Shown here piece by piece: positions 1 through 11,891 of a stretch of 64,000 nt of DNA; positions within the stretch are counted from its first letter, which is position 1; each line of letters opens with the position of its first letter. Position numbers and translations under genes: made by a program. The DNA comes from Drosophila miranda. Taxonomy: Eukaryota > Arthropoda > Insecta > Diptera > Drosophilidae. The notes beneath the pieces are model-generated. The model was given only the letters and a program-made list of their open reading frames with translations. It was not told the DNA's origin and searched no databases. The stretch covers positions 16,724,001-16,788,000 of the forward strand of contig NC_046673.1 in NCBI RefSeq assembly GCF_003369915.1, given 5' to 3'.

Positions 1-423
1 GGCTCTTGCCCAGATTCACTGTGAGCACACCATCCTGCCGCAAACGAAAAATAAACACCATATAGCGTGATGTAACCATTGGGTGGAAAATCTGAAGACA
101 CTTACGCCATAGGCCACGTCGGTGCCAATGAGGTCTGTGGCGTTCTCGGTCAGCTCCTCAAAATAGTCACACAGGCCGTCAAGGGTCTCGGAGCACACTC
201 GCTCGTAGGTGGCCGTATCCAGGGAGCTCTCCGTCTCGATTTGGCTGCTAAAAAGCCGCCGTCTCAAAGGTCCATTGTTTTGATTGAAGACTTCAGAGGC
301 CGTCGTTGCCCTAGGAACTCGGTTTTGGTTTGTGTTTGGCCTGCATAAGCTGTGATAGCCTGCAGCGGTAGCAGAACGTGTATTTAAGCGGCTGAGCCGA
401 GCTACTACACACCTGGTGAACAT
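1..423 (-). CDS. fh: Frataxin, N-terminal part (cut by window edge)
   Basis: Mitochondrial iron-binding protein that acts in iron-sulfur cluster assembly. Two exons are visible on the minus strand: 106-423 (ATG at 423) and 1-34, which runs off the window. The 71-nt intron 35-105 has a GTAAGT donor and a GCGGCAG acceptor. Exon 1 encodes an arginine-rich leader suited to a mitochondrial targeting peptide, then RRLFSSQIETES and the acidic helix YERVCSETLDGLCDYFEELT, typical of frataxin helix 1. Exon 2 continues in phase with DGVLTVNLGKS, the first beta strand. The leader is poorly conserved in this family, so ATG 423 is the likely but not certain start. The C-terminal half lies outside the window. 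It is divergent to dalao and shares its promoter region. Confidence 0.95.
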
Positions 424-887
424 TGGGTTTGTTTATTTATAATTCTAATATTAACGTGAACGATGCTGCCAACTTCGGTAAAACTGATTGTCAGAGCAGC
501 ACTTAGTACGGTCACACTTGCAACTAGCGATTGACGTAACCATCGATATATTCGATATGCAAAATTTCTGCCAATAAGGTCCAATTAAGCATCAAGTAGT
601 CAGTGAAACAACAGAAAAATAGTGTCGATCTGTTCCCTCCATGATATATCATCCCCTAACACAATCCATAATATCCATAATAATCCAAGTGTATTATTAT
701 TATTCAAAGATATCGATATATTGATATAGTAGTGTATTTTTAACCATCCCTAATACCTCACACCGACGCAAACCAGAGAAAAATGGCGTCCACATGAAAA
801 TTTTTCTGTTGTTGTCGATGAAATAACCATTGAATCGTGTATAGTTTAGATGCAATTGCCGTTAAATAACTAAAACATTGTGAATGA
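424..887. promoter_or_regulatory. Shared divergent promoter region of fh and dalao
   Basis: A gap of 464 bp between head-to-head genes. GGTCACACT at 510-518 matches the Drosophila core promoter motif 1 (M1BP site), close to the fh start. TATCGATA at 711-718 is a perfect DRE (DREF site), and ATCGATAT near 542 is a related copy. No TATA box is evident. This is the housekeeping promoter type, and assigning each site to one of the two genes is inference. Confidence 0.7.
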
Positions 888-893
888 ATGATA

Positions 894-3245
894 ATGGCGT
901 TGCCGAGCAACTACAAGCAGATAGCAGTGGGTGCGCCAACGGGCCCCGGACCGGTAACACCGCTCCAAGGCGGCAGCCGGTCTCGTTCGTCTGGCGGCGG
1001 TGGCGGTGGGGACCGGAACAAGGACCAAACGCCCATCTTCACGCACAGCAACTATGGTAATCCGGCTTTTACACCACAAAAGGTGACGAAATCATCCAGC
1101 AGCAAGAACCAGAACGAATCACGCCTGCCCAAGCCACCGAAGCCGCCAGAAAAACCCATACTGCCCTACATGCGGTACTCAAAGCGGGTGTGGGACATGG
1201 TAAAGGCCCAAAACCCGGAGCTGAAGCTGTGGGAGCTGGGCAAAAAGATCGGCGCCATGTGGAAGCTGCTCAGCGATGAGGAGAAAACGGAGTTCATCGA
1301 CGAGTACGAGGCGGAGAAGGTGGAGTATGAGAAGGCGCTCAAGGCATACCACCAGACGCCCGCCTATCAGTCGTACATGTCCGCCAAGAGCAAGTTCAAA
1401 TCAGATGTGGATATGCACGAGACGCCGTCCCGCGGCGGTGGCAGCAAATCCCATGAGCGTCGCATCGACATCCAGCCAGCGGAGGACGAAGATGACCTGG
1501 ATGAGGGCTACACGGCCAAGCATATAGCCTATGCTCGGTATCTGCGCAATCATCGCCTGATCAATGAGATCTTCTCGGAGGCTGTGGTGCCGGACGTCCG
1601 ATCCGTGGTCACCACCACACGGATGCAGGTCCTCAAGCGGCAGGTGAGCTCCCTGACGATGCACCAGACCAAACTGGAGGCGGAGCTGCAGCAGATGGAG
1701 GAGAAGTTCGAGGCGAAGAAGCAACGCATGGTGGAGTCTAGTGAGGCTTTCCAGGAAGAGCTGAAGCGCCACTGCAAGCCCGCCGTCGATGACGACACCT
1801 TCCAGAAGATGGTGCACCGCATGTACGAGGACATCAAGCGTGATCGTCAGCGGCTTGACGAGCCCAACAGTACCAACAACAACAGCTCCTTGACGGGCCC
1901 CGTTTCTGCGCCCGGCGGTGGTGGTCCCACTGCGGTGGCCAGTAGGAACGAGGAGGCCTCCAAACAGCAGCCACCGACGCAGCCCGGCCAGCCGTCAGCA
2001 ACACCGGCGCCAGCACCAGCCCAGGAGGCGCCACCGGGACCAGCTTTGACCCCAGCGAAAGAAACGTCAGTGGTCACGGTCAAGCCGCCGCAACCTAATC
2101 CACTGCCAATACCAGCCCCTGCGCCCCCGGTTGTGCATGTCCATGAAACTGCCAGCAAGACGGATCCAGAGCCCATGGATATTGAGCCACCGCCAAAGCC
2201 CTCAGTTCCTCCGCCACCCATCAAGCCCGAGAAGCTGGAAATGGCCGCCGCACTGCCACCACAGTCGACCGTAACGATAGGAGAACCACCCAAGGATGTG
2301 CTGAAGGTGTTGCCACCCAGCAAGGTGCCAACGCCGACGCCCGTGCCAACGCCCACACCACCGCCACAGCCGATGGCTGTCAGCGAGGTAGTGGGCGCTA
2401 ACCCAGGAGTACCGGGATCTGTTCCAACAGCAGCGACGACGCCAACGCCACCGCCAATAAGTGTACAGCAACAACAACAGGCACCTCTGCCGCCACAGCA
2501 ACAGCAGCAGGCACCACAGCAGCAGCAACAGCAAGCGGCTCCTCCTCCAGGCATGCCGCAGATGCATCCACATCCGGGCCATCCGCCACCGGGCCATCCG
2601 CACATGCCACCCCATATGACGCCGCATCAGCCGCCGCCAGGAATGCCGGGACTGCCGCCACCACCTCACACGGGCTATGCCAACTACGGGGGACCGCCGC
2701 ACGGTCCACCGCCGCCGGGCGGTCCAACACGTTCGCCCTACTATCAGCCCCAGTACGGGGGCCATCCCACGCCGCAGCCCTACTATGCACCCTTCTCCCC
2801 CTATCAGCAATCGTACGGACCACCGCCCGGCTCCCACTACATGTCGCCGCGTCCACCGCCACAGCACAATGGCAATCCGGGTCCGGGCGTGCACTATGCA
2901 CCCGAGCACGGCAATAATCCACCTCCGCCACCACAGCAGCAGCAGCAACAGCAACAACAACAGCAGCAGCAGCAACCGCCTCCGGGACACCTGCACGAGC
3001 CGAGTGGAGGAGCAGTCACCGGAGCCAGTGTGGGAGTGGGAGTCTATGGCCAACAGCCGCCACCTCAGCAAACAGCGCCTCCCAGCAGCGTCGGACCAGG
3101 AGCAGGGGCAGCGACAGCAGGCGGACCACCACCACCATCCGGAGCGGCAACCGGCGAGAATGCAGCAGCGACACCCGTAACAGCGGCGGCACCACCTGGC
3201 AGCAAGCACGCTGGAGATGCGGAGAAGCATGAGACGGCGGACTAA
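894..3245 (+). CDS. dalao: BAP111/dalao, HMG-box subunit of the Brahma (SWI/SNF) complex
   Basis: Drosophila counterpart of SMARCE1/BAF57, a DNA-binding subunit of the Brahma chromatin remodelling complex. It is a single open frame of about 783 residues. Numbered from the upstream ATG at 888, residues 86-155 form an HMG box (KPPEKPILPYMRYSKRVWD, then LWELGKKIGAMWKLLSDEEK). Residues 205-240 hold the conserved YTAKHIAYARYLRNHRLI segment, and 244-325 a predicted coiled coil rich in Glu, Lys and Gln. The rest is low-complexity Pro/Gln/Gly sequence with polyglutamine (CAG) runs. Two in-frame ATGs exist at 888 and 894. The second is preferred because it gives MALPSNYKQ and has a G at +4. The shorter human protein lacks most of the Pro/Gln tail. 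Confidence 0.95.
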   Translation: MALPSNYKQIAVGAPTGPGPVTPLQGGSRSRSSGGGGGGDRNKDQTPIFTHSNYGNPAFTPQKVTKSSSSKNQNESRLPKPPKPPEKPILPYMRYSKRVWDMVKAQNPELKLWELGKKIGAMWKLLSDEEKTEFIDEYEAEKVEYEKALKAYHQTPAYQSYMSAKSKFKSDVDMHETPSRGGGSKSHERRIDIQPAEDEDDLDEGYTAKHIAYARYLRNHRLINEIFSEAVVPDVRSVVTTTRMQVLKRQVSSLTMHQTKLEAELQQMEEKFEAKKQRMVESSEAFQEELKRHCKPAVDDDTFQKMVHRMYEDIKRDRQRLDEPNSTNNNSSLTGPVSAPGGGGPTAVASRNEEASKQQPPTQPGQPSATPAPAPAQEAPPGPALTPAKETSVVTVKPPQPNPLPIPAPAPPVVHVHETASKTDPEPMDIEPPPKPSVPPPPIKPEKLEMAAALPPQSTVTIGEPPKDVLKVLPPSKVPTPTPVPTPTPPPQPMAVSEVVGANPGVPGSVPTAATTPTPPPISVQQQQQAPLPPQQQQQAPQQQQQQAAPPPGMPQMHPHPGHPPPGHPHMPPHMTPHQPPPGMPGLPPPPHTGYANYGGPPHGPPPPGGPTRSPYYQPQYGGHPTPQPYYAPFSPYQQSYGPPPGSHYMSPRPPPQHNGNPGPGVHYAPEHGNNPPPPPQQQQQQQQQQQQQQPPPGHLHEPSGGAVTGASVGVGVYGQQPPPQQTAPPSSVGPGAGAATAGGPPPPSGAATGENAAATPVTAAAPPGSKHAGDAEKHETAD

Positions 3246-6038
3246 CTGGGACTTGTACCATCTACCCCATACCCATACCCATGCCTAGGACACATCTCAA
3301 TCAGCTCCTAGATTTAGTTTTTAGATTATTTTATACATCTCTATTTGATACGCGCCGACTCGCGCCCCGTGCTGTAACATAGCTGTCCCTCCCGCCCGTC
3401 TTGTTCCCAGATGCTGACTCTCCTAACATTGACCCCCGCATATCTCTCCATCCCTACCCGATCATGTGGGACGACACAACAGTTTCATTATTTAATAAGT
3501 GGAGGAATATACACCTGCCCCCCCTCTTTTTTTTTTGTGAGCTCTGAATATTATATTTTGTGGGTCGTATCCAGACGATTACGACGAAATATACGATTAA
3601 AAATTAAATATAAAATGAAAGGAAGATAGATTGATTGCTCCTATGGGAGCTAAATAAGAATTACGGATGTCTTTTGCTGAGTTATATTTGTATAATGATG
3701 ATTAAACATACAATTTGTAATGGTTGATTTTATATATTTTTTTAAAGAGAATTAAGAGAAATGATATAGCTAACCCGATACTGGTGTTTCTGCTGCTAAG
3801 CGTTGCAAAAATCAGCATTAGAATATGGATCGGATCGGATATGATACAAGGGAATGCATTTATTAGACTCCAGTGACCCGCCATGATCCTGGTGCTGTGG
3901 TGTGGTGTCTGCTTTTGGTACTACACTTGGCGGTAGGGCGAGTCGGTTGTCCAAGCGCGCCAAATTCAAACTCAGTGGCGCCACCAACTTAAGCTTAAGC
4001 TGTGGCCATAATTGGAACTAAACGAGAAGCTTTAATGTGAAAGAAACAGTTAACTTTGTCAAAAATGGTACATACATATACATATGTACATGCACATGAA
4101 CTTATGCAAATTGCAAAGCAGTGGAGGGGCGGGGTCAGATCAGGTCATCTTTTAATTGTACACCTCCGTTGCCATATGGCGCCCAGTTAGTCCGCGACCA
4201 GCCGCCAATCCATCCACCCACTTGCACGCTACACACCAACACACAGGCCGTACTAGAAGTCTCTCTCTTTCATAAACACACACACATACAGCTGCGCAGA
4301 GATTATCAAACACGTCGACAGAGCAGCGCAAATGACGTTGCTCATATTTTGTAGGCAACTGTACCATGAAGCTTGCTCTTTACGCCCCTCCCCACAACCC
4401 CAACAAATGAAACACTTTCAAGAATTTTTTTTTTTTTGGTTTCTTCTCTAGAAAAAACCGTTTATTTTTTGTGTGTGATTGTTGTTGTTTGTAGTTTAAA
4501 AGAGTTTTAGGGTTTACAATTTGTTTAACCATTTGTTGGGTGTTTGTTTTTTTTCGTTAGTTGTATCTATTGGGTAATTTTGGATGTTATCGAATGCTAT
4601 AGGTTCATACTTCTTATACGCTTTTCATGTAATCTTAAGGATAAAGATTTCTGCTGAATTTTGTGGTAAACTATTTCTATGTATGTTTGTATGTATATAA
4701 TGTATGTTTTTAGTATATAGCATATGTATATAATATTGGGTAATTTGTTGTTAAATTTTACGCTTGTATCTGCAATATGTGTGTTTTTGAATTCCCCCAA
4801 CCCTCAACCATCCAAGGGGTTAGCGTTCTGTTTCTGTTCGTTCTCTCTCGCCTAAACGTATAAAATGCATGTAATTCTAAAACTTATTTAATCAACTACC
4901 TTCGTCCCCGCTCCCCACACAGAGAGAGCGGAGCGAGCCGGGGGCCACCTGTTTTAATCCGTTCGTTTCGCTCCCTACTCTCGCCGCAACACACAGGATG
5001 GTGGATGGTATATGTGTGTCGTCTATTCTTGTAACGCTGTTCGGTTACGCGAGTATGCGGGATTAACGAAAGGAAGAAAAACAAGATATATATTTATATC
5101 TAGTGTCTACAAGATGTATGTATGTATGATTTTTTTTACGTGGTATATGTATATATGTTTAGAAATAAGTGTACTCAATTCGGTCTTCGGTGTTATGTTG
5201 GATACCATTTTCACATGTTGTTGTTGTTTTTGTTGAAGTTGGGTCTTTAAAGTGTGGTGTGTGGCTACCATCTGTTCGCTCGCCGTTTCACATGGACATC
5301 GCTCCCTCGCCCGGCATAGCCAAACCGAGCATACCGTCCTGTCGCCTTGCCACACGCAAACGCCGCTCACTTGCTGTTGCCGGCAGTCCCCATTCGCACT
5401 CGCTTGGTGATTGGCGCGGCATGCCCCATGCAGCAGCTTCTTTCGGGACCACTCCACAGGGCAATTAGTTTATGGGATCTGCCAGCAAACAGCGCGACGT
5501 CCACGGCAGTTGGAGATGTGGTGGCGATGTTCGAGACGACAAGAGCGGCGGGCCAGAAGGTCATACCTTTTTGATGGGTGAGAGAGCGAGCCATAGTGTG
5601 CGACGCAGCGACGACGGTGGCTTACAATATAAATGTATATATAGAAAAAAAAACTTAAACTAATGTACAATAATAATAGCAATAATAATAATGTGTTACG
5701 CATATGTGTATGTAAGTTTAAGTTAGATCTTCAGGGACCATATGTTGATACGAATCGGGCGTCCGGGTGTGTTCGTGTGCCCGAATGCCAGTTAGAATGA
5801 TTAAATTAAAAAAACTTGTTTTTCCTAAACTATTCTTAGCTCGAAAACAAAGATGGTAAGTGTATACATGTAAGTGTATGAATGGATGATTAATCAACTT
5901 TTTTTTGTTTTCCCCTTCAATGCGGCGTGACCATTTGCATGATGTTTGTGCTGCTTGTTGTTGTTGTTGAGAGCAGTACAGCGCTATCGCGAGCATTGAA
6001 AAGGGAATTGTTACACTCAACTGTGGCCATACTCCTCC
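3246..6038. other. Convergent 3'UTRs of dalao (+) and His3.3B (-)
   Basis: No protein gene is seen in this AT-rich stretch. The first part after the dalao stop is its 3'UTR. The part ending at 6038 is the histone gene's 3'UTR, which is long for polyadenylated H3.3 genes. AATAAA-type signals on the minus strand (TTTATT on the plus strand) occur near 3858 and 4460, so the histone transcript could end near 4450 or 3850. CA/TG-rich and TATATG runs such as CATATACATATG are common. Where the two UTRs meet cannot be decided from sequence. Confidence 0.5.
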
Positions 6039-6558
<520 letters not shown>

Positions 6559-6605
6559 TTATTTAAATCAAAAACTGCAAAATCGTTAAGAATTGAATTG
6601 ACTTT

Positions 6606-6704
6606 TAGTAAATGATAATCACAACGGGCCGAAACCGGCCTAAGTGTGACGGGTTCCGAGCGAGCCCGGCAGCCGCCTCAACCTAACCTAACCTAGTAAA
6701 TGAT
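6606..6704 (+). mobile_element. Short retroposed insertion with target-site duplication
   Basis: The 11-bp direct repeat TAGTAAATGAT flanks a 77-bp insert (6617-6693) on both sides (6606-6616 and 6694-6704). The insert is GC-rich (CGGGTTCCGAGCGAGCCCGG) and ends in CCTAACCTAACC. This looks like a severely 5'-truncated non-LTR element or SINE with a short tandem tail instead of poly(A). The perfect duplication implies a recent insertion. The family is not recognised. Confidence 0.7.
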
Positions 6705-8574
6705 TTTTGTGAATTTGAGTGAAGTTCCTTCAATAACAGGATAAACACTGACTTTGATCCTATTCTACACTTTCTAGACTTAGAAGAGCAGAGCCCAAAC
6801 GGGCGATGCTCAGCGCCGGAGCACTGGCAGCCAACTGTGGCCGATGAGTCCGCTGTGGCCCAGAGGAAACCCCAGCGAGGGTTGAAATCTTTGGCCAGCT
6901 GCTGCTGCCGGCTGCCTCTACATTTTCCCTTTGCCGGCATTCGGCGCTTTCTGGGTAACACTTGAGAAACATCCACTCGTGTGGCGACGTACGACGTCTG
7001 GTGTCTTGGTGGGCTTGGACTTGGGCTTGCAGCCTCAGTCGTAGCTATGGCAGTGGCCCCCGGCGGCGGCAGAGGCAGCAAGCAGCAGCTTCGCTTCGAG
7101 TGCCTCTTCAGCGCGCTCTTGAGCCATTGTGCGAGTGCATATATTTCTTTTTCCATGAGCAAACAACATGATTCGATCTTTTTCCATATTTTTTGTGAGT
7201 CGTTTCCCCCGTGACATGCTGGGCCTTTCTTTTTTTTCGTGCTGCGCGCCTCTTCAACTTATTTCTTTTTTTTTATGCGGAATCAATCAAGTTGAAGTAA
7301 TGATTCGTGGTTTTACATTTCCCTCTATTTCTGTTAATTTTACCCAACATTCTTCATCGTCTTCCTCTTCCCGATCTGCATTGGCTTGGAAAAATATGCA
7401 TGGAACAAACACACTTACTTTCCAGAGCGGTGGTTTGTACGTGTGAACGTAAAATTGTACGAAGCGCCAAAAAAGTAAACAAACAAAACAAATTATTGCG
7501 TTGGCGAGCATTAAAAAGCGCCAAGACAAAGAGGGATGGCATTACTACGATTGGCGTTAGAAAGAGAGCGCCTGTGGTTGTGGCGGCCAGGCCAGCCAAC
7601 AAATTGCGTCGTTTCTCAGCCTACATGTGAATTCGTGTGCGTGCGGGTCCGTCTGTATGTGTGTGTGTGTGACAGCTGCACATCCTAACGAAACTCAAGA
7701 CAAAAGAGAAAATGATGCAAGCAGGGGGGTGGGGGGGACTATAATAGACTAACTGTAATGCGGGGTGGGTGGAGAACCTTCTTGAAGCACAAATCATGAT
7801 CCAAGACCAATGCGCATGACTAGTCACACAAATATGCAGTTGCACTTAATATCTACATATGCATATGCACGTGTATTTTATTCTTTGCGCGCCTTTTTTT
7901 ATTGCACAAAACTGTATTCATTGCCTCCGATTATTAACTTTCGTTGCCCACATATACATATACATATATGTATGTCTTTGAACAACTGTGTGCTCGTACA
8001 GCACTCAACAAAAATATAAAACAATCACATGAGTATATATGGATGTGTGTATGTGTTGGTACAGACACCCATACAAAAAGCACAAGCCCATACAAATTTA
8101 GATATTGTTAAAATATATAGAAATTTTAAGTGCTCTCTTATGCGCTGTTTTCGTTTCTAACTGTCTCGAAAATTCTCACAGAACTGTTTAAATAGATCAC
8201 TTTTTAAAACATTATTTCGTACATGCATTCGAGTGTGTGTTTGCATGTGTGTAAAAATTCATACCAAAAAAGACACCGCCTGAACAATAAATAAATTACT
8301 TTATCTTACAAAAAAATATATACAAATATTTTTGGCGCCCTTTTTGATGATCCAATCTTTCCATACACACACAAAACTTTATAACAAATACTTGAACTAT
8401 TTTGTTGCTACTCTCCTGCTGGCAGCCATTTTGAAAATTCGAGCAACAACAAACGGTACCCCACTTCAATGCATCCATCGTGCAAAACGAAGTCACCTCT
8501 CACGTCGTCTTCGTGCATTTGTGTGTGTATCCGTCGGCCAAGAAAAAAAAAAATATATGTAAAGCGGCACTAAA

Positions 8575-8805
8575 AATCAGCGCTCCGCTGACCCTCCACC
8601 GGAACCACAAAAATAAAAACACGCAGACGGACGTCAAAAGTTAGGGGCTCCGCCAGCCGTCAAGTAGAGCCCCGAAAACGAGAAAAATTAACATTTAGAG
8701 CTCCAACGGTTGGCCAGCGGAGCACCCCAAAACCAGGTACAAATATATATATGCAAGCAGACATGTAAAAACGGGGCTCCGCTAGATGGCCGCCGGAGTC
8801 ACGCA
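8575..8805. repeat. Cluster of small GC-rich hairpins in the His3.3B 5'UTR intron
   Basis: At least three, perhaps four, imperfect inverted repeats built on GCTCC/GGAGC are spaced about 60-70 bp apart in AT-rich DNA. The clearest is GGGGCTC at 8644-8650 with GAGCCCC at 8667-8673, a perfect 7-bp stem with a 16-nt loop. Others are GCTCC 8700-8704 with GGAGC 8719-8723, and GGCTCCG 8775-8781 with CGGAGTC 8794-8800. A weaker one starts at 8582. The regular layout suggests a diverged tandem repeat. Function is unknown. Confidence 0.5.
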
Positions 8806-8919
8806 AACCAAAACACATCCCCATAAATTTCTACCGCATGTTATTTTCACAAATCATTCCCCCATAGCTACTAGCAAGCTAATCTAAAGCCAGAAAATAT
8901 ATTTTAACTTAGTACTCAC

Positions 8920-9060
8920 CGTTTAATTAGTTGAACAAACTATAAATTTCAAGACTTCTTCACAGAGAACGCACACGACGAAAAACGATTTCACAATGAC
9001 CCAATGTGACCAGCAGACCCTCACAAACATACCAAAATATACGGTCTCACTTAAAAAATA
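8920..9060 (-). promoter_or_regulatory. First non-coding exon and promoter of His3.3B
   Basis: The segment just right of the GTGAGT donor is the likely first exon of the histone transcript. About 80 bp upstream on the minus strand is TGGTCACATTGGG (complement of 9001-9013), close to motif 1. Further up is an AAAATATAC-type element near 9034 and 9053, resembling Ohler motif 6. These pair in Drosophila TATA-less housekeeping promoters. The exact start site is not determined. Confidence 0.5.
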
Positions 9061-9560
9061 TACAGTAAATATACTGACGAATTCAAGTTCTATTTAGCAT
9101 GTTCCTCGTTTTTGATATTCCGTCAAATATTACTAGCTAGATAGAACCCTCAGCCATGCCCACATAATTTTATCCGATTAGTGAATCAATTTTCTACTTG
9201 ACTGGCTTTTTTTAAATACTTGCTTTTATTGGATTTGTATATACCGTTGAAAATTAAATTTAATAGATTGATGAAATTGACAAAATATACCATTATATAC
9301 CGATATACCGAAAAAACATTGATATCTTTCACCTGAACTGCGCTAAAATTCTTTAAGATTCATATATTTCGTGGAAAGTATTTTAGTACCCACTGGTCGA
9401 CAATGGGTTAATTGTTCTCTGTCCATGATCGAAAGTCAAATTTAGTTTGATGTACACAACTAGCTAGCAGTGACCCTCATCTCTGAACATATAATTTGAT
9501 TGATGAATCAATTTTCAACAAGATTGGCTAATTGTAAGGACAAAGGGAGTCCTTGATTGA
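9061..9560. repeat. Dispersed repeat, same family as the 15.5-17.3 kb block
   Basis: This AT-rich DNA shares phrases with 15,480-15,650. Both contain a GTAAATA(T/C)ACTGA segment, a TTTTGATATTC(C/T)GTC(A/G)AATATT segment, AGCCATGCCCACATA and a TTTTAT(C/A)CGATTA(G/A)TGAAT segment, in the same order. A second, weaker copy follows at 9420-9530 (GATGAATCAATTTTC). No ORF, terminal inverted repeat or known transposase is seen. It may be a non-autonomous Helitron-like or other MITE family, but the class is unassigned. Confidence 0.55.
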
Positions 9561-10422
9561 TTGAATTTATTATAAAAAAAATTGAAACAAAAACGGTTAA
9601 CAGAAATGTAAATTTGTACATGATAAATACACGGTATATACACATTTTCTATATATCAACTACATTTTCATGTAGTATGGTCTTTTTTATACCCTATTTC
9701 GATGTTGTTTCAGTCTCTACATTAAGTTGGCGCGCACTAAAATCAGTTGCAACAATGTTGTATAAATTGCTATACCTTCTGCAATATCCAGAGCTTTTGA
9801 AAAGACATTTGGTTAAGCTGGGCAGATCCTGCTCGATAGCCCTGCTCCTTACAAAATTATTAATTATAGCCATTCTACTAAACTTGACTTGAACTGACTG
9901 GAACGGCGGTGAGACTACCAATAAGAACCTTATGGGAGAAGCCGGCAGAGTGAGCGAGATAAATATAGGCTCGGGCTATTGCACTGAAGATATTGAAACA
10001 TCGATGTTTCTTCCAAATCTGAATATACAAAATTTCCATTAATGGTGGGACAAGCATGTACAAATTATGGAACGAATGTTCTAAAACCCCCCTTTGAGTA
10101 CATAGATTTCGCACCCCACACCTTTGACAAGAGCTCTCTCGCTCTTTCTCGTCCAGCGCCGGCTCCAGGATAAGTGAGACAGATATAAAAGTATGAAAAC
10201 ATCTAGAATATTCGGTGGAAAGATCTATAAGAAACATATTGTATAAGATAGTATTTATACATAATTCTACCGGATAGAATAGTCTAACGGCACGCGTGCC
10301 GCGACTCCCAATGATATCAAAAAAAGGGGCTTAGTGGTGAAAAGCAGTGTAAAATGATTTTAATTTTGATTGCATTGCATTAAAGATGCAAGCACGCTGG
10401 TTTAAAGTATTAAATATTCATT
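9561..10422. other. Intergenic DNA 3' of Ost48
   Basis: No supported gene. The short open frames here have AT-driven composition and no recognisable domain. The palindromic GGCACGCGTGCC occurs near 10,290. Part of the right end is probably the Ost48 3'UTR, since that gene reads leftward and ends at 10,423. Confidence 0.4.
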
Positions 10423-11852
10423 TTATTGCGACTTCTTGTCCTCCCTGAGCGGTTTGCCGAGGGGCTCGTCCTTGAAGTGAAGGAACACAAACGAAAAGAT
10501 AAAGACGCCAATCATCATGGAGAAGGCACTCGTGTAGTACGGGAAGGCGCTGGGAATGAAGCGCTCGTACTGTGTGTGTTCTAACGGACGCACCGACACC
10601 TGGGTGGTGCTATACAGATGGGTGTAGCCGACACGATTGTAGTCCACCTTGAACTGGTAAACGCCGTAGACATCGGGTATCTTGAACCTGGCCTCATAGC
10701 TGCCCGTCTTGGTCTGCTTCAGGAAGGTCCTCACGAACGGATCGATGCGCACAAACTCCAGCTGGATGTCACTCGCCTTGTACGCCTGCCACTTGCCAGC
10801 CACCAGCTCCTCAATGGCAATGGTGTAGATCACGGGATCGGTGATGGTGTACGCCTCCCCTGGGGGCAGCAGCTCGCCCTCCTTGTGGTGCTGCACAGAG
10901 GCAACGCGTAGGCGGCCGGTCTCGCCAAAGACCCACTGGCTGATGGACTCAGCGACGACGCGATTGCCGGAGAGCTTGTGGAACACACCGCTCTGAGCAT
11001 ACTGGACAGCCGTGGTGAAGCTCTCGTCCGAAAAGAAGAGAAGGGATCCAGAAAAGACGACGCGGGCATTGTTGCGTGCCTGGAGGGCGGCAATCAGCAG
11101 AGTACCGCGACCCACAGCATGCGGGTAATCGGTGACACTGGACTGAGGATTGTAACTGTACGCGCTGCTCTCGGCGGTGAGAAGCTTTAGGACCAGTGGG
11201 TTCTCCTTGTCGGCAATTAGGCCCGTTCCTCGGTACACAAGTGGTGCCGAGTCAGCCTTGCTGTTCTCCTTGCCAACAATGGTGTCGGCCTGGATCAGGT
11301 TCTTGGCCGAAGTCAGGATGGTGGTGTGCTCGCCAGCATCGCTGACATCGTAGTTGAGATGATCGATGACTGCAGCGTTCTCCTCGTCCAGCTCGAAACC
11401 ACACTCCGATGCGAGCTCCCGCAGCGCATCACCGGACTTTTCACTGCCGGCCACCAGAACATTGCCACCGTCGTCCACAAACTTGGCCAGACGCTCCACA
11501 CTGATGTCGCCGCCGAACTCCTCCACACTGGGCGCAAAGATGATCACATTCTTGTAGAGATACTCGCCATAGCGCGACAGCAGCAGGCTGGAGTCGTCCG
11601 CTAGCTTGTAGGTTAGCTTAAACCCGCGATCTGCAATGGAATCAATTTTTCCCCAATCAAAATTTGTACACGTCATAGGTTAGGAAGCCGAAGCCGGGCG
11701 CGGTGACTCTTACCCTGCAGCGATTTGAAGAAAATCGAGTGTGTCTCGCGTATGGCCAGATTGTCGAGCAGCACCAGTGTATTGGCATCTGTCTGCAAAA
11801 CTGCATTGCAACTATAAATGGCCAGGAGGGCGATTAGTGCATATTTCCACAT
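10423..11852 (-). CDS. Ost48: OST48, 48-kDa subunit of oligosaccharyltransferase
   Basis: Subunit of the ER membrane complex that transfers the dolichol-linked glycan to asparagine in nascent proteins (Wbp1 in yeast, DDOST in human). Exons 11714-11852 and 10423-11630 are joined over an 83-nt intron (GTAAGAG...TTGCAG) in phase 1, giving 448 residues, the usual family length. The N-terminus ([15 protein letters not shown]) is a signal peptide. [19 protein letters not shown] and the [16 protein letters not shown] stretch belong to the Rossmann-like lumenal domain. A hydrophobic membrane span near the C-terminus ([17 protein letters not shown]) is followed by a short cytosolic tail ending in KKSQ, consistent with KKXX-type ER retention. 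An upstream in-frame ATG at 11891 would add 13 residues ahead of the signal peptide. The inner ATG fits the family better. Confidence 0.95.
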
Positions 11853-11891
11853 ATTTGACAACCTTTTTTTCACTGCACCGGCTTTTGTCAC

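Larger units (their letters stand above)
6575..8919 (-). other. 5'UTR intron of His3.3B
   Basis: The acceptor cag lies at 6575-6577 just upstream of the ATG. A strong donor (minus-strand GGTGAGTACTAAG) ends a likely non-coding exon at 8920. The 2.3-kb intron contains a short retroposon (6617-6693), CA/TG-rich microsatellite sequence near 7650 and 8230, and a set of small hairpins at 8575-8805. No convincing coding exon is seen inside. Other alternative 5' exons within it cannot be excluded. Confidence 0.65.

Noticed and set aside
1847-3230. Long open frames on the minus strand opposite dalao
   Set aside because: They are complements of the CAG/CCA-rich coding sequence and give poly-Cys, Leu or Trp strings with no domain.
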